A stretch of 64,000 bases of DNA from Corynebacterium tuberculostearicum (GCF_016127015.1 NZ_CP065972.1:992001-1056000); one strand, 5' to 3'; positions 51,871-63,305 are shown, numbered from the stretch's first letter. Notes: a model not told the origin generated them from the sequence alone. Numbers and translations are program-made.

Positions 51871-53118
51871 CTACCCCTGAAACATTTCATTCACGGCCGA
51901 AAGGATCTGAGCGGCGACAACCTGCTTCGAGCCATGCTCTACGCGTTGCGGCGCGGAATCCGGACGCAAGATCCACCCCTCATTGGACTTTTGGCCAAAA
52001 GTCTTTCCGCGCCCGACCTCATTGGCCATGAGCACGTCGCAGCCCTTACGCGCGAACTTTTCCTGGGCATAGTCCAAGGCGGACTTCTGAGCATCACCAG
52101 TTTCGGCGGCGAAGCCCACAATTACACACTCGGCAGGGATTTCCGAGCGCTCGCGCGCAGCGACGAGCCCTTGGAGCACATCCGGGTTTTCCACCAGATG
52201 GAGCGTCGAGAGTGCATCGTCGGCCTGCCCTTTCTTCATCTTTGTTTCGGCGACGTCCGCCGGACGGAAGTCAGAGACTGCAGCGGCCATGATAACCACG
52301 TCCGCATCGCGAGACTCCTCGCGCATGGCATCTTCCAACTCGCGGGTGGAGACAATGTGCCGGAGTTTCGCGCCGCTCGGCACAGGAAGCTGGGCGGTAT
52401 TACCCGCAACGAGGGTGACCTTGGCCCCCATCTGGGCGGCCCATTCCGCGAGCGCGAATCCCTGCCTGCCGGAAGAGCGATTGCCCAGGTATCGGACCGG
52501 ATCCAGTTCTTCCTGGGTACCACCGGCTGATATGACGACCTTCTTGCCCTGCCAGGTGTGCTGCACTCGGTAGCCTGCCAGTTCAGTACGGATAATCTCC
52601 GCAATCTGTTCCGGCTCCGGCAAACGACCTGGACCAGAATCCTTGCCAGTAAGGCGGCCGTGGGCGGGCTCGATGACGGTGATACCGCGGCGTCGCAAAG
52701 TAGCCACGTTGTCCTGCGTAGCGGGATTATGCCACATCTCAGTATGCATGGCCGGGGCCACAATAACCGGGCACGTCGCGACCAACACGGTGGCGGTGAG
52801 CAAATCGTCTGCCCGGCCTGCAGCCAAGCGCGCGATAAGGTCTGCGGTGGCGGGCGCAATGACCACTGCATCCGCACGCTGTCCTACGTTGACGTGCTGC
52901 ACCTCATCCACGGCCTCAAACACGCTCGTGGAGACGGGGTGGCCGGATAGAGCCTCAAACGTAGCCGCGCCCACGAAGTTCAGTGCACTTTCTGTGGGGA
53001 CAACGCGGACGTCATCGCCCGCCTCTTTGAGATTGCGCAGGAGGTGGCACGCCTTGTAGGCCGCGATGCCGCCAGCGACGCCGAGAACAATATTGCGAGA
53101 GGAATCTTTATCAGTCAC
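51871..53118 (-). CDS. coaBC: Bifunctional phosphopantothenoylcysteine decarboxylase / synthetase
   Basis: A 415-residue flavoprotein fusion for coenzyme A synthesis. The CoaC half (about 1-185) has the flavin motif VLGVAGGIAAYKA, the catalytic histidine in VQHVNVG (about 75) and PAMHTEMWHNP with the decarboxylase motif. The CoaB half (about 188-415) has GKKVVISAGGTQEELDPVR and the dimer motif KMKKG. It decarboxylates and first forms 4'-phosphopantothenoylcysteine with CTP. Confidence 0.95.
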   Translation of the reverse strand: MTDKDSSRNIVLGVAGGIAAYKACHLLRNLKEAGDDVRVVPTESALNFVGAATFEALSGHPVSTSVFEAVDEVQHVNVGQRADAVVIAPATADLIARLAAGRADDLLTATVLVATCPVIVAPAMHTEMWHNPATQDNVATLRRRGITVIEPAHGRLTGKDSGPGRLPEPEQIAEIIRTELAGYRVQHTWQGKKVVISAGGTQEELDPVRYLGNRSSGRQGFALAEWAAQMGAKVTLVAGNTAQLPVPSGAKLRHIVSTRELEDAMREESRDADVVIMAAAVSDFRPADVAETKMKKGQADDALSTLHLVENPDVLQGLVAARERSEIPAECVIVGFAAETGDAQKSALDYAQEKFARKGCDVLMANEVGRGKTFGQKSNEGWILRPDSAPQRVEHGSKQVVAAQILSAVNEMFQG

Positions 53119-53148
53119 ACCGCACGATGGTACCTGCCGACATAGAGA

Positions 53149-53222
53149 AAGGCTCCACCCGCCGCAACCAAGAGGTACACCCCAATTCAGGAATGCACTT
53201 CCGTGGCGGCGCGTGGAGCCTT
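53149..53222 (-). terminator. Long hairpin between rpoZ and coaBC
   Basis: AAGGCTCCAC (53149-53158) pairs perfectly with GTGGAGCCTT (53213-53222), and inside it CCGCC pairs with GGCGG. On the minus strand it is followed by TCTC. It lies after rpoZ and before coaBC, and probably ends most mihF-gmk-rpoZ transcripts. Confidence 0.7.
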
Positions 53223-53247
53223 AAAGCTATTACACGCTTAGTGCTAG

Positions 53248-53550
53248 CTACTTGCCTTCCTCGTGGTCAAGCAGGCCAGCATCAATCTCGCGCAATGCGA
53301 TGGACAAAGGCTTTTCGCCTGGCTCTGGGGTAACCAGCGGGCCTACGAACTCGAAGACACCTTCATCCTGCTCTTGGTAGTAGCTATTGATCTGGCGTGC
53401 GCGCTTAGCGGCAAAGATGACCAAAGCGTACTTAGAGGAAACCTTGTCCAGAAGCTCATCGATCGGGGGATCAGTAATACCGATCGGATCATCAAATACT
53501 GGTTCCGCCTTTGCGGCTTCAGTGCTAGAAGGGGTGGTCACGTTAGTCAC
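53248..53550 (-). CDS. rpoZ: RNA polymerase omega subunit
   Basis: A 100-residue protein that helps the beta-prime subunit fold and assemble. The middle part [20 protein letters not shown] (about 31-50) with [12 protein letters not shown] is the omega core, and [15 protein letters not shown] closes it. GTG 53550 has AAAGG five bases upstream; the frame opens only two codons further. It follows gmk in the usual mihF-gmk-rpoZ order. Confidence 0.95.
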   Translation of the reverse strand: MTNVTTPSSTEAAKAEPVFDDPIGITDPPIDELLDKVSSKYALVIFAAKRARQINSYYQEQDEGVFEFVGPLVTPEPGEKPLSIALREIDAGLLDHEEGK

Positions 53551-53590
53551 ATGCACCTTTACTTTGATTGAAGATGGTCAAAAAGGAGGT

Positions 53591-54160
53591 CTATGCCCGC
53601 AGGATATCACTAATGGCAGATACTGCCTCGTCCAGATCCTCGTTCACAACGACGTGATCGAACTCGTCCTTTGCGGCTAGTTCCTCATGCGCAGTTTGCA
53701 ACCTACGGTCAATGACGTCTTGCGGCTCGGTACCGCGGCCGGTGAGCCGCTCCACAAGTACCTCCCATGACGGGGGTGCCAAAAAGACCAGGTCTGCCTC
53801 CGGCAGCGCTTTCTTAACATTCCGAGCACCCGCGAGGTCAACCTCAACGAGCACCGGCCGGCCAGCGGCCAAAGCTTCCTCTACCGGCTGGGCGGGCGTT
53901 CCAGAGCGCTGCAATCCGCCGTGGATATCAGCCCATTCGAGCATCTCCCCGGCATCGATTCGCTGCTGGAAGGTTTCTGGGGTGACGAAGAAGTAGTCGA
54001 CACCGTCCTGCTCCCCGGGGCGGGGCTGGCGCGTGGTCATAGACACGCTGAAGTACAGCCCCTCGACGTCACTGCGCAGACGCGAAACTACGGTGGATTT
54101 TCCCACTGCGGAAGGCCCCGCCAGAACGACGAGGCGCCCGCGTGCAGTTGCGTCAGCCAT
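53591..54160 (-). CDS. gmk: Guanylate kinase
   Basis: A 189-residue kinase phosphorylating GMP to GDP. The P-loop reads [11 protein letters not shown] (about 12-22). GMP-binding elements are [20 protein letters not shown] (about 38-57), the YFFV box and [15 protein letters not shown]. It starts 8 bases after mihF. It connects to the nucleotide genes of the pyr operon next door. Confidence 0.96.
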   Translation of the reverse strand: MADATARGRLVVLAGPSAVGKSTVVSRLRSDVEGLYFSVSMTTRQPRPGEQDGVDYFFVTPETFQQRIDAGEMLEWADIHGGLQRSGTPAQPVEEALAAGRPVLVEVDLAGARNVKKALPEADLVFLAPPSWEVLVERLTGRGTEPQDVIDRRLQTAHEELAAKDEFDHVVVNEDLDEAVSAISDILRA

Positions 54161-54168
54161 GGTTGTGA

Positions 54169-54489
54169 CTATTCGCCGTAACCGAAACGCTCGAGGAGAG
54201 CACGACGCTGACGCTCACCCAGGCCGCGCAGACGACGGGTCTGAGCAATCTCCAGGTCCTCCATGATTTCCTTAGCCTTGACCTTGCCAACCTTCGGCAG
54301 AGCCTCGAGGAGTGCAGAAACCTTGGTCTTGCCGATGATCTCATCAGTCTCGGCCTTTTCGAGCACGTCCTTCAGGTCGGTCTCGCCGCGCTTGAGTGCA
54401 GCCTTGAGCTCGGCGCGAGCTTTGCGGGCCTCAGCGGCCTTTGCGAGAGCTTCCTTGCGCTGCTCATCAGTCAACTTTGGAAGGGCCAC
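54169..54489 (-). CDS. mihF: Integration host factor, actinobacterial type (MihF)
   Basis: A 106-residue basic DNA-binding protein. The N-terminal half is a long charged helix rich in Ala, Lys, Glu and Arg, and the C-terminal half has the helix-two-turns-helix [20 protein letters not shown] (about 55-74) ending in [17 protein letters not shown]. It compacts the nucleoid and assists phage integrases. The GTG at 54489 has GGAGGAAACCC before it; the longer frame to 54633 is rejected. Confidence 0.95.
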   Translation of the reverse strand: MALPKLTDEQRKEALAKAAEARKARAELKAALKRGETDLKDVLEKAETDEIIGKTKVSALLEALPKVGKVKAKEIMEDLEIAQTRRLRGLGERQRRALLERFGYGE

Positions 54490-54716
54490 GGGTTTCCTCC
54501 GATTCATTAGATTGATTCTATTACGTCTAGTACTTGGTACCAGATTACGGTTGCCTAACGCAGCTAATACACCGCGGAAAGATATTAATAACCTTCGAGC
54601 AAACCGACTTCTGGCAATCCTAGCACTACTCATTGAACGGCGACGATTAGCGGGTCCAAAAGCACGCCTATTTTAGCACGTCACCGCACATACCTTAAAC
54701 AAAGTACCAGGTAAAC

Positions 54717-54741
54717 GGCGCGGCCGATAATCAGCCACGCC
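54717..54741 (-). terminator. Terminator after pyrF
   Basis: On the minus strand GGCGTGGCTGA-TTA-TCGGCCGCGCC forms an 11-bp stem (two G-T pairs) followed by GTTTACC, eight bases after the pyrF stop. It ends the pyr operon. About 225 further bases up to mihF are AT-rich and should hold the mihF promoter. Confidence 0.75.
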
Positions 54742-54748
54742 GCCCCTA

Positions 54749-55588
54749 TTAGTCCCGAAACTCTGCCGCCACCTGAGCAACCACTTTGCGCAGGTCAGCG
54801 ACGCCAGGACCCTGCTCCAGCACTGCTCGGGACACATTGGCGAATCCCAGCGATGGATGAGCAGAAACAATGTCGTGCACCTGCTCTGGGCCAGCGCCCT
54901 GGGCGCCAACGCCGGGCAGAAGAACCGGACCATTGAGCGCATCGAGGCGCGGCGGATTGTCCAACGTAGCGCCGACGACTACGCCGACATCGCCAGGCTT
55001 GCCAGCCTTGTGCGCCCCGACATTGAACGCGGCGCATTCATCGACGACGCCTTGAGCGATGGTGCTCTCCTCGCCCACCGGGACCGACTGGATGGCACGT
55101 GCCTCCGGGTTGGAAGTAGCCGCCAGGACGAATACACCGCGCCCGGTTTCTTCGGCCTTGGTGAAAACCGGCCCCAGTGCGCCAACGCCTAGATAGGGCG
55201 ACACGGTCACGGAATCTGCGCGCAGCGGCGAACTATCGCCGAGCCACGCATCTGCATAGCCGGCCATGGTGGAGCCAATATCGCCGCGCTTGGCATCGGC
55301 AACAGTAAGGCACCCCGCTTCCCGCAGGGAAGCCAGGACTTCTTCGAGGACCGCAAAGCCCTGCGAGCCAAAGCGCTCAAAGAAGGCAACCTGTGGCTTT
55401 ACCAAGGCGGCGGTATCGCTAAAGGCTTCAACGCAGCGCATGCTAAAGGTCCGCAGACCATCAGCGGTGGGCCCCAACCCCCACTTTTCTAAGAGATATG
55501 GGTGTGGGTCGATGCCAACGCACAGGCGCCCGCGTTCCTGACCGGCTTCTTCTAGCCGCTCGCCAAATCCTTTAGTGCTGTGGGCCAT
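54749..55588 (-). CDS. pyrF: Orotidine 5'-phosphate decarboxylase (type 2)
   Basis: A 279-residue TIM-barrel enzyme making UMP from OMP. The long actinobacterial form is shown by the N-terminal [16 protein letters not shown] and the catalytic [12 protein letters not shown] (about 92-103), in which the Lys-Asp pair does catalysis; [12 protein letters not shown] binds the phosphate near the C-terminus. The ATG at 55588 overlaps the end of carB by 17 bases. Confidence 0.96.
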   Translation of the reverse strand: MAHSTKGFGERLEEAGQERGRLCVGIDPHPYLLEKWGLGPTADGLRTFSMRCVEAFSDTAALVKPQVAFFERFGSQGFAVLEEVLASLREAGCLTVADAKRGDIGSTMAGYADAWLGDSSPLRADSVTVSPYLGVGALGPVFTKAEETGRGVFVLAATSNPEARAIQSVPVGEESTIAQGVVDECAAFNVGAHKAGKPGDVGVVVGATLDNPPRLDALNGPVLLPGVGAQGAGPEQVHDIVSAHPSLGFANVSRAVLEQGPGVADLRKVVAQVAAEFRD

Positions 55589-58500
55589 GCTCAAGCTCCT
55601 GGAGTGCACGCACCTGCAGGTTTCCAATGCGCATCGCTTCGATGCCCTGGACAGCTGCGGTTACGCCTTGCACGGTGGTCACCAGTGGGATTTCCGTGTG
55701 CACGGCGGCGGCGCGGATATCGTAGCCATCGTGGCGTGCACCGGCAGAGCCAGCAGGCGTGTTGAGAATCCAGTCGATCTCGCCATTGAAGATCTTATCC
55801 ACGATGGACTCTTCGCCGTCCTTGGCCTCAGAGACCTTGGCAGCAACCTCGCACTCGATACCGTTGCGGCGCAGCATCTGCGCCGTACCGGCGGTGGCGA
55901 CAATGTTGTAGCCCATGTGGGCCAAGCGCTGGATCGGGAAGATCAGGGTGCGCTTGTCGCGGTTGGCCACGGATACGAAGATAGTGCCCTCCGTGGGCGG
56001 CACGGCAAAAGCCGCGATTTCGCCCTTGGCGTAGGCCGCACCGAAGTTGGTAGCCAAGCCCATAACCTCACCGGTGGACTTCATCTCTGGCGAGAGCAGC
56101 GTATCGAGCAGGCTGCCATCGGGGCGGCGGAAGCGGTTGAATGGCAAGACTGCTTCCTTGACGGCAATCGGGTGCTCGAGTGGCAGAGAACCACCGTCAT
56201 ATTCGGAAGGAATCATGCCTTCGGCGCGCAGATCCGCGATGCTCGAGCCCATCATGACGCGAGAGGCTGCCTTAGCCAGTGGTACGCCGGTGGCCTTGGA
56301 GACAAACGGCACGGTACGGGAAGCACGTGGGTTGGCCTCAATGACGTAGAGGATGTCATCCTTCAAGGCGAACTGGACATTCATCAGACCCTTAACGCCA
56401 ATGCCTTCCGCCAGCAGACGGGTGGAGGTGCGGACCTTTTCAATGTCCTCTGGTCCAAGGGTCATCGGCGGCAGCGCGCAGGAGGAATCACCGGAGTGAA
56501 TACCAGCCTCCTCGATGTGCTCCATGACGCCGCCCAGGTAGACTTCGTTGCCGTCGCACAGGGCATCAACGTCAATCTCGATGGCGGAGTCTAGGAAGCG
56601 GTCCACCAGAACCGGGTGGTCCGGAGACAGCTCGGTGGCACGCTCGATGTAGTCTTCCAGCGCCTTTTCGTCGTAAACGATTTCCATACCGCGGCCGCCC
56701 AGCACGTAGGACGGACGAACCAGTACTGGGTAGCCGATGGAGGAAGCAACCTCGCGGGCCTCAGCGAAGGAGGTGGCGGTGCCGTATTCCGGTGCTGCCA
56801 ATTCTGCCTCGTCGAGGACCTTGCCGAATTCGCCGCGGTCCTCGGCGGAGTCGATAGCTGCCGGGCCGGTGCCCACGACCGGAACGCCTGCCTCCTCCAA
56901 GCGGGCAGCAAGGCCCAGCGGAGTCTGGCCACCCAGCTGGACAATCACGCCAGCAACGTCACCAGAAGCAGCCTCCGCGTGGTAAACCTCCATGACGTCC
57001 TCGAAGGTCAGCGGCTCGAAGTAGAGACGGTCTGCGGTGTCATAGTCGGTGGAGACGGTCTCCGGGTTGCAGTTGACCATGACGGTCTCGTAGCCCTGCT
57101 CCGAGAGCTCAAGGGCCGCGTGAACGCAGGAGTAGTCAAACTCGATACCTTGACCAATGCGGTTAGGGCCGGAGCCCAAAATGATGACCTTACCCTTGGA
57201 GCCTTCCGGTGCCGGGCGAACCTCGGTCTCGGCATCCGGGTCAAGCTCATAGGAGCTGTAGTGGTACGGGGTCTGTGCTTCGAATTCGCCGGCACAGGTA
57301 TCTACGGTCTTGTACACGGGGCGGATACCCATGCGCCAGCGCAGGCTACGTACGCCATCCTCGCCGTTGAATTCGGGGCGTAGGGCGGCAATCTGGGCGT
57401 CGGAAAGCCCAAAGACCTTGGCCTCGCGCAAAAGTTCCTCGGTGAGCACTGGGGCGTCGATAAGCTCCTGGCGGAAGGCCACCAACGTAGCCAGCTCAGC
57501 GATGAACCAGGGATCAACGCCGGAGGCCTTATGTACCTCATCTACAGAAGCGCCGAGGCGAAGGGCCAGCTCGATGTCGTACATGCGGCCCTCGGTTGGG
57601 CGCTCCAGGTCCTTGAGCACCGCCTGCAGGTCGGTGGCACGCTCGCCGGCGAAGTACTCATCCGGCTTGGTCCAAAAGCCGTTCGGCTTGTTTTCCAAAG
57701 AACGCATGACCTTGTTCAGGCCCGCGATGTAGTTACGGCCGATGCCCATGGCCTCGCCCACGGATTTCATGGTGGTAGTCAAGGTGTCATCGGCACCCGG
57801 GAACTTCTCAAAAGCAAAGCGCGGGGCCTTGACAATGACGTAGTCCAGGGTCGGCTCGAAGGCAGCCTTGGTCTCGCCGGTGATGTCGTTTTGCACCTCG
57901 TCCAAGGTGTAGCCAATGGCGAGCTTGGCCGCCAGCTTAGCAATCGGGAAACCGGTGGCCTTGGATGCCAGCGCGGAGGAACGGGACACGCGCGGGTTCA
58001 TCTCGATGACGATGATGCGGCCGTCATCCGGGTTGACCGCGAACTGGATATTGCAGCCGCCAGTATCGACGCCGACCTCGCGGATGATGGCAATGCCCAA
58101 GTCACGCATCTTCTGGAACTCACGGTCAGTGAGGGTCAGCGCCGGGGCGACGGTGACGGAATCGCCGGTGTGCACGCCGAGGGCGTCGACGTTTTCGATG
58201 GAGGCAACAACTACGACGTTGTCGTCGCCATCGCGCATGAGCTCGAGCTCGTATTCCTTCCAGCCCAGGATGGATTCCTCAATGAGCACGTTGGCCTCGG
58301 GGGATGCGGCCAAGCCGCCGCCGGCAATGCGGTCCAAGTCCTCATTATTGAAGGCCAGACCGGAGCCCAAACCACCCATGGTGAAGGACGGGCGGACTAC
58401 GACAGGCAGGCCAAGCTTGTCGACGGTCTCGTGGACCTCTTCCATGTTGTGACACACGGCGGAGCGGGCGGACTCACCGCCGATGGAGGCGACGATGTCC

Positions 58501-58913
58501 TTGAACTTCTGGCGGTCCTCGCCGCGCTCGATGGCGTCAATATCGGCGCCGATGAGCTCAATGCCGTACTTGTCCAAAATTCCTTGGCGGTCAAGTTGAA
58601 CTGCGGCGTTCAGCGCAGTCTGGCCGCCCAAGGTAGCCAACACAGCGTCAATGGGGTGCCCCTCTTCGCGCTCCTTGACCAGGATCTTTTCAATGTAGTC
58701 CGGCTCGATGGGTTCGACATAGGTGTGATCCGCAAACTCAGGGTCGGTCATGATGGTGGCCGGATTGGAGTTGACCAGCGTTACGCGCAGGCCCTCTTCC
58801 TTGAGCACGCGGCAGGCCTGGGTGCCGGAGTAGTCGAACTCGCAAGCCTGGCCGATGACGATTGGGCCGGAGCCGATGACCAGGACGTGGTTGATGTCGT
58901 TGCGCTTTGGCAT
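55572..58913 (-). CDS. carB: Carbamoyl-phosphate synthase large subunit
   Basis: A 1113-residue enzyme of two homologous ATP-grasp halves (about 1-545 and 550-935) plus a C-terminal allosteric domain. Paired motifs show the duplication: [19 protein letters not shown] and [19 protein letters not shown] at the start of the halves, and [20 protein letters not shown] and [20 protein letters not shown] later. It makes carbamoyl phosphate for arginine and pyrimidines with CarA, whose gene is directly upstream. Confidence 0.98.
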   Translation of the reverse strand: MPKRNDINHVLVIGSGPIVIGQACEFDYSGTQACRVLKEEGLRVTLVNSNPATIMTDPEFADHTYVEPIEPDYIEKILVKEREEGHPIDAVLATLGGQTALNAAVQLDRQGILDKYGIELIGADIDAIERGEDRQKFKDIVASIGGESARSAVCHNMEEVHETVDKLGLPVVVRPSFTMGGLGSGLAFNNEDLDRIAGGGLAASPEANVLIEESILGWKEYELELMRDGDDNVVVVASIENVDALGVHTGDSVTVAPALTLTDREFQKMRDLGIAIIREVGVDTGGCNIQFAVNPDDGRIIVIEMNPRVSRSSALASKATGFPIAKLAAKLAIGYTLDEVQNDITGETKAAFEPTLDYVIVKAPRFAFEKFPGADDTLTTTMKSVGEAMGIGRNYIAGLNKVMRSLENKPNGFWTKPDEYFAGERATDLQAVLKDLERPTEGRMYDIELALRLGASVDEVHKASGVDPWFIAELATLVAFRQELIDAPVLTEELLREAKVFGLSDAQIAALRPEFNGEDGVRSLRWRMGIRPVYKTVDTCAGEFEAQTPYHYSSYELDPDAETEVRPAPEGSKGKVIILGSGPNRIGQGIEFDYSCVHAALELSEQGYETVMVNCNPETVSTDYDTADRLYFEPLTFEDVMEVYHAEAASGDVAGVIVQLGGQTPLGLAARLEEAGVPVVGTGPAAIDSAEDRGEFGKVLDEAELAAPEYGTATSFAEAREVASSIGYPVLVRPSYVLGGRGMEIVYDEKALEDYIERATELSPDHPVLVDRFLDSAIEIDVDALCDGNEVYLGGVMEHIEEAGIHSGDSSCALPPMTLGPEDIEKVRTSTRLLAEGIGVKGLMNVQFALKDDILYVIEANPRASRTVPFVSKATGVPLAKAASRVMMGSSIADLRAEGMIPSEYDGGSLPLEHPIAVKEAVLPFNRFRRPDGSLLDTLLSPEMKSTGEVMGLATNFGAAYAKGEIAAFAVPPTEGTIFVSVANRDKRTLIFPIQRLAHMGYNIVATAGTAQMLRRNGIECEVAAKVSEAKDGEESIVDKIFNGEIDWILNTPAGSAGARHDGYDIRAAAVHTEIPLVTTVQGVTAAVQGIEAMRIGNLQVRALQELEHGPQH

Positions 58914-58938
58914 AGTTATTCTTCCTTTTCCTGGTTGT

Positions 58939-60099
58939 CTACTTATTTGGGGTGTGGTTAGCCATCAGTTCTTCAAACTGATCGAATAGTGGGTTGGCAT
59001 CGTGCGGGCCCGCCGCGGACTCTGGGTGATACTGCACGGAGTAAGCCATGCCGTTGCGCAATGCCACGCCCTCCACGGTGTCGTCGTTGAGGCAGATATG
59101 AGTGACCTGCGCGGGGCCGAAATCGGTGGCGAACTCGGCGTCGTTGCTGTTTAGGTCATAGCCTTCCGGCGCCTTCAGCGCGAAGCCGTGGTTCTGGGAG
59201 GTGATGTCGATCTTGCCGGTCACGTTATTGCGCACCGGCACGTTGATGCCACGGTGGCCGAACTTCATCTTGTAGGTGTCCAGGCCAAGCGCGCGGCCCA
59301 GGAGCTGGTTGCCAAAGCAGATACCGAAGAACGGGATCTTGGCTTCGAGCACCCGCTTGATGATGCCCACCATTTCTTCGGCGGTAGCCGGGTCGCCCGG
59401 GCCGTTGGAGACGAAGACGCCATCCGGGTTATAGGAATTCACCTTGTCAAAGGAGGTATTTGCGGGCACGACGATGGTTTCGATGCCGCGCTGGGAGAAG
59501 TGGCGCGGGGTTGCGGTCTTAACACCCATGTCGAAGGCAACGACGGTGTACTTCTTCTCCCCTACGGCTTCAACCGTGTACGGCTCGTCGGTAGAAACCT
59601 CCGCGGCGAGGTCGGCGCCTTCCATAGAGTCCTGGGACTTAACTTCCTTGAGCAGCTCCTCTACCGGGCGTTGAGCATCTTCGCCGGAGAACAGGCCGGC
59701 GGCGATGGAGCCGTAGTTGCGCAGGTGGCGTACCAAGGTGCGGGTATCGATGCCGCGAATGCCAATGACACCCTGTTTTTCCATTTCCTCACTCAAGCTG
59801 CGCTCTGCGCGCCAGTTGGATACGCGCTGTGCAAGGTCGCGAATAACGAGGCCAGCAACCCAGATGCGGTTTCCGTGGGACTCGTTGTCCTCATCATTCC
59901 AACCGGTATTGCCAATGTGCGGCGCGGCGGATACCACGATCTGGCGGTGGTAGGACGGGTCCGTCATGGTTTCCTGGTAGCCAGTCATCGCCGTGGTGAA
60001 TACGGCCTCGCCCAAGGTGGTGCCGGTGGCGCCAAAGCCATAACCGCGGAAGGTGCGCCCGTCCGCGAGAACGAGGATTGCTGGGGTTCTATCAGTCAC
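58939..60099 (-). CDS. carA: Carbamoyl-phosphate synthase small subunit
   Basis: A 386-residue glutamine amidotransferase. The N-terminal domain is typical ([18 protein letters not shown]); the class I GATase domain has the nucleophile cysteine in [15 protein letters not shown] (about 258-272) and a histidine/glutamate pair near [13 protein letters not shown] 60099 has AGAAAGG seven bases upstream; the longer frame to 60141 is rejected. It feeds ammonia to CarB. Confidence 0.97.
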   Translation of the reverse strand: MTDRTPAILVLADGRTFRGYGFGATGTTLGEAVFTTAMTGYQETMTDPSYHRQIVVSAAPHIGNTGWNDEDNESHGNRIWVAGLVIRDLAQRVSNWRAERSLSEEMEKQGVIGIRGIDTRTLVRHLRNYGSIAAGLFSGEDAQRPVEELLKEVKSQDSMEGADLAAEVSTDEPYTVEAVGEKKYTVVAFDMGVKTATPRHFSQRGIETIVVPANTSFDKVNSYNPDGVFVSNGPGDPATAEEMVGIIKRVLEAKIPFFGICFGNQLLGRALGLDTYKMKFGHRGINVPVRNNVTGKIDITSQNHGFALKAPEGYDLNSNDAEFATDFGPAQVTHICLNDDTVEGVALRNGMAYSVQYHPESAAGPHDANPLFDQFEELMANHTPNK

Positions 60100-60143
60100 G
60101 TCGTGGCCTTTCTCTGCCATATAGGTGGTTTCAGTGTGCAAGG

Positions 60144-61481
60144 TTAGTCTTCTTCGGAGGCTGCCAAGTCAAAAGTGACGGCGCCTCGCAAAATGGTGTG
60201 GGTAACGCGGGCACCAAATTCTTCGCCAGCGTACGGGTTGTTTTCGGACTTGGAGGCCAGCGTGGAGGAATCAGAAACCCAGTGGTGGTCTGGGTCCACA
60301 ATGGTCAAGTTAGCTGGCTCGCCTTCTGCGATGGGACGGCCGTGGCCCGGCAGGCGGGTGATTTCTGCAGGGCGCTCGGACATGACGCGGGCAACAAAGC
60401 GCCAATCGGCCAGGCCAGTCTCGACGAAGATTTTGGCGATGACGGCCAAAGAAGATTCCAGGCCCAACATGCCAGGGCGGGCATTTTCAAACTCCACGCA
60501 CTTGTCTTCGGAGCCGTGCGGGGCGTGGTCGGTGGCGACGCAGTCGATGGTGCCATTGAGCAGCGCCTCGCGCAGGGCCTCAGTATCGCGCTGTTCGCGC
60601 AGCGGCGGGTTGACGCGGAAGAGGCCATCGTAGGTGCGCAGCTTGTCATCGGTCATCAACAGGTGATGCGGGGTTACCTCGGCGGTGAGCGGAATATCCT
60701 GCTCTTTTGCCCACTTCAGTAGCTCCACGGTGCCCTGGGTCGAGGCGTGGCAGATGTGCACGCGGTTGCCGTAGTCGCGCGCCAATAGGGCGTCGCGGGC
60801 CACGATGGATTCCTCCGCCACGCGCGGCCAACCGCGCAGGCCGAGCTTGGCCGCGGTCTCGCCTTCATGGGCGGAAGCACCACCGGTCATGCGGTCATCC
60901 TCGGCGTGCTGAGCCAGCAGCACGTCCATGCCCTTGGCGTATTCCAAAGCACGACGCATTAGCTGCGGATCCTGGACACACTTGCCGTCATCGGAGAACA
61001 TGCGCACCTTGGCGTCCGAACGAGCCATCATGCCGAACTCTGTAAGGGTCTTGCCTTCCAGGCCCTTGGTAATGGAGCCCACCGGGTGGACGTCGCACAG
61101 CGCCAGTGCTTGGGACTTGGCCCATACGGACTCAGCGATGATCGGCTGGTCGGTCACTGGGTTGGTATTAGCCATGGTAAACACTGCGGTGAAACCGCCT
61201 TTGGCGGCAGCCTTGGAGCCGGTCTCGATAGTCTCGGTATCCTCGCGACCGGGCTCGCGCAGGTGCACGTGCATATCCACCAGACCTGGCAAGAGCACGT
61301 TGCCCTGGCCGTCGATGACCTGTGCATCCTCGGCTTCTGCCGTAGCGCCGATGGTAGCGATGATGCCGTCCTTGACCACGACATCGGTGGGCTCGCCTTC
61401 GCCGTACAGGCGCACATTCTTAATCACCAGTGGGGATTCCGCCGGCGCGGAAAGGCGACCGGTTTCCGGGTAAGTAGTCAT
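60144..61481 (-). CDS. pyrC: Dihydroorotase
   Basis: A 445-residue class I dihydroorotase cyclising carbamoyl aspartate. It has the metal-binding [16 protein letters not shown] (about 68-83), the later metal histidine in [18 protein letters not shown] and the catalytic aspartate in [14 protein letters not shown] (about 310-323). It lies 34 bases after pyrB and 44 bases before carA in the pyr operon. Confidence 0.96.
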   Translation of the reverse strand: MTTYPETGRLSAPAESPLVIKNVRLYGEGEPTDVVVKDGIIATIGATAEAEDAQVIDGQGNVLLPGLVDMHVHLREPGREDTETIETGSKAAAKGGFTAVFTMANTNPVTDQPIIAESVWAKSQALALCDVHPVGSITKGLEGKTLTEFGMMARSDAKVRMFSDDGKCVQDPQLMRRALEYAKGMDVLLAQHAEDDRMTGGASAHEGETAAKLGLRGWPRVAEESIVARDALLARDYGNRVHICHASTQGTVELLKWAKEQDIPLTAEVTPHHLLMTDDKLRTYDGLFRVNPPLREQRDTEALREALLNGTIDCVATDHAPHGSEDKCVEFENARPGMLGLESSLAVIAKIFVETGLADWRFVARVMSERPAEITRLPGHGRPIAEGEPANLTIVDPDHHWVSDSSTLASKSENNPYAGEEFGARVTHTILRGAVTFDLAASEED

Positions 61482-61515
61482 TGTCTCTCCCTAAAGTTGA
61501 GTGTGGGTCGCGGTT

Positions 61516-62472
61516 TTAGATGCCGGCGTTTTCGCCATTGGTCAGCAGGGTAAACAGCACCGCCATGCGGGCGTGCACACCGTTGTGTACCTGCTGTAGG
61601 ACCGCAGTTTTGTCCAAATCTGCGACGCCGTAGTTAATCTCCATGCCGCGCAGCATCGGGCCGGGGTGCATGACGATGGCGTCCTTGTGCATGGCCGCCG
61701 CGCGCTCCTTGGATAGGCCAAAGAGGTTGGCGTATTCGCGATGGGAGGGGAAGAAGCCGCCGTTCATGCGCTCTTGCTGCACGCGCAGCATCATGATGAC
61801 GTCGGCGTCTGCGACTTCCGCATCAAAGTCATACGACACACGCACCGGCCAATTCTCTACTCCAAAGGGCATGAGGGTGGCTGGGCCTACGAGGGTTACG
61901 TCAGCGCCGAGAGTGGTGAGCAAATCTACGTTGGAGCGCACGACGCGCGAGTGCAGGCAATCGCCCACGATCTTTACCTTCAGGCCGGCAAAGCCTTCCT
62001 CACTGTGTAGTCCTAGGCGTTGGCGCATCGTGACGGCGTCGAGCAGCGCCTGGGTTGGGTGCTGGTGCGCGCCGTCGCCCGCGTTGATCACCGAAGGTCC
62101 CTTACCGTTAGGGGCTACCCACTGGGCCAGCTGCTGCGGCGCACCAGAGGAAGGGTGGCGCATGATGATCGCATCGGCGCCGATGGCGGCCAAGGTAAGA
62201 CCCGTATCCTTCAGAGACTCGCCCTTCTTTACCGAAGAGCTGGAGGCTGACAGATTAATGACGTCCGCGGACATCCACTTGCCGGCGGTTTCAAAGGAAG
62301 AGCGGGTGCGGGTGGAGTTTTCATAAAAGAGCGTATAGATGGTCCGGCCCCGCAGGGTCGGCAGCTTCTTTACCTCGCGGCCTTCCAGGGCCTCACGGAA
62401 GCGATCCGCTTCATCCATCAGACCGATAATTTCACTTCGGTCCAGCTCTGCCATGTCGATGAGGTGCTTCAT
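61516..62472 (-). CDS. pyrB: Aspartate carbamoyltransferase catalytic subunit
   Basis: A 318-residue enzyme condensing carbamoyl phosphate and aspartate. It has the carbamoyl-phosphate motif [13 protein letters not shown] (about 49-61), [12 protein letters not shown], the [16 protein letters not shown] stretch and [17 protein letters not shown] (about 137-153). No regulatory pyrI is seen. Its start follows the pyrR stop by two bases. Confidence 0.97.
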   Translation of the reverse strand: MKHLIDMAELDRSEIIGLMDEADRFREALEGREVKKLPTLRGRTIYTLFYENSTRTRSSFETAGKWMSADVINLSASSSSVKKGESLKDTGLTLAAIGADAIIMRHPSSGAPQQLAQWVAPNGKGPSVINAGDGAHQHPTQALLDAVTMRQRLGLHSEEGFAGLKVKIVGDCLHSRVVRSNVDLLTTLGADVTLVGPATLMPFGVENWPVRVSYDFDAEVADADVIMMLRVQQERMNGGFFPSHREYANLFGLSKERAAAMHKDAIVMHPGPMLRGMEINYGVADLDKTAVLQQVHNGVHARMAVLFTLLTNGENAGI

Positions 62473-62474
62473 GG

Positions 62475-63083
62475 TTATGCCTCCCCCGCTTCGGAGCCAG
62501 CTCCACTAGTAGTAGCGGCGGCTCGGGTCAATACGACCGCGTCGCGGCCGTCAATCTCGCTGTTGTATACGGTGACATCTTCTTCTCGCGCTGTGGGCAG
62601 ATTCTTACCCACATAATCGGCGCGGATAGGAACCTCGCGGTGGCCGCGATCTACCAAGACGGCCAGCTGAATGATGTCCGGACGGCCCACGTCACTCAAC
62701 GCGTCCAAGGCGGCGCGGATAGTGCGGCCGGAATACAGCACATCGTCCACCAAAATGACGGTGGAGTTATCGATGCCGCCGGTGGGAATCGTCGTCGGTT
62801 GGAGTGCGCGATGCGGCTTATTCAAAAGGTCATCGCGGTAAAGAGTGATATCGAGGGAGCCCCATGGGACTGCAACCCCAGAAAATTCTTCAATTTTGTG
62901 CGCTAGGCGCTGTGCAAGTGGCACGCCACCAGAGGGAATGCCAAGCAGAATGACCCGCGGTGCGTCCGCGGAATCGAGCGCCGTTTTTTCAATAATCTGG
63001 TGCGCGATGCGTGCAACGGTACGCGAAACATCATCGGAGCTTAAAAGCTCTAGCTTGTTCGCGGTAGCGTCAGTTCCACTCAT
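62475..63083 (-). CDS. pyrR: Pyrimidine operon regulator / uracil phosphoribosyltransferase PyrR
   Basis: A 202-residue type I phosphoribosyltransferase-fold protein that binds pyr mRNA when UMP is high. The PRPP motif is [19 protein letters not shown] (about 112-130); the N-terminal [15 protein letters not shown] fits the PyrR family. It has AAGGAGGT six bases before the ATG. A hairpin with a PyrR-loop-like sequence lies just upstream, suggesting control at translation. Confidence 0.96.
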   Translation of the reverse strand: MSGTDATANKLELLSSDDVSRTVARIAHQIIEKTALDSADAPRVILLGIPSGGVPLAQRLAHKIEEFSGVAVPWGSLDITLYRDDLLNKPHRALQPTTIPTGGIDNSTVILVDDVLYSGRTIRAALDALSDVGRPDIIQLAVLVDRGHREVPIRADYVGKNLPTAREEDVTVYNSEIDGRDAVVLTRAAATTSGAGSEAGEA

Positions 63084-63097
63084 CGTGACCTCCTTCC

Positions 63098-63113
63098 CCG
63101 CCTCACGGTGCGG
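63098..63113 (-). promoter_or_regulatory. Candidate PyrR-binding hairpin in the pyrR leader
   Basis: On the minus strand CCGC-ACCGTGAG-GCGG forms a short stem-loop whose loop fits CNGNGA, part of the PyrR-loop consensus. It ends four bases before the GGAGGT ribosome site, so bound PyrR could hide it. PyrR-mediated translational repression is known in mycobacteria; its use here is inferred. Confidence 0.45.
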
Positions 63114-63146
63114 TCTTTAAAGGATGCCGGTTGATGGTCTCAAAAA

Positions 63147-63164
63147 TGTCTATGCTGTTAGACA
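63147..63164. repeat. Inverted repeat TGTCTA-N6-TAGACA
   Basis: Perfect 6-bp arms with a six-base spacer, 64-81 bases before the pyrR start and next to AT-rich possible -10 sequences (TAGAGT, TATTTT). It may be an operator or a leader hairpin. Confidence 0.4.
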
Positions 63165-63270
63165 CAAAATACTCTAGCACCTTCCCCACCATTTGGGTGA
63201 GGGCGTAAGGAAGGAGGCACATCAAGCAGTGAGTTTTTCCGCCGAACACATAGTTCCCGCCCCGCGCGAG

Positions 63271-63292
63271 GAGGGTGTCCGATTCTTTGTGT
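63271..63292. repeat. Probable terminal inverted repeat of an IS256-family element
   Basis: GAGGGTGTCCGATTCTTTGT and the following bases resemble the ends of IS256-family elements, which often begin GAGGGTGTCC. It lies 14 bases beyond the transposase-relic stop codon, as expected for the 3' end of such an element. No opposite end is seen in the window. Confidence 0.5.
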
Positions 63293-63305
63293 GCGGAGGC
63301 TTGGT

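Noticed and set aside
55572..55588. Frameshift at the carB-pyrF junction
   Set aside because: The 17-base overlap is explained by a normal pyrF start inside the end of carB, and both proteins are full length.
57531..58961. 476-codon open frame opposite carB
   Set aside because: A shadow of carB; its residues are not protein-like and carB is certain.
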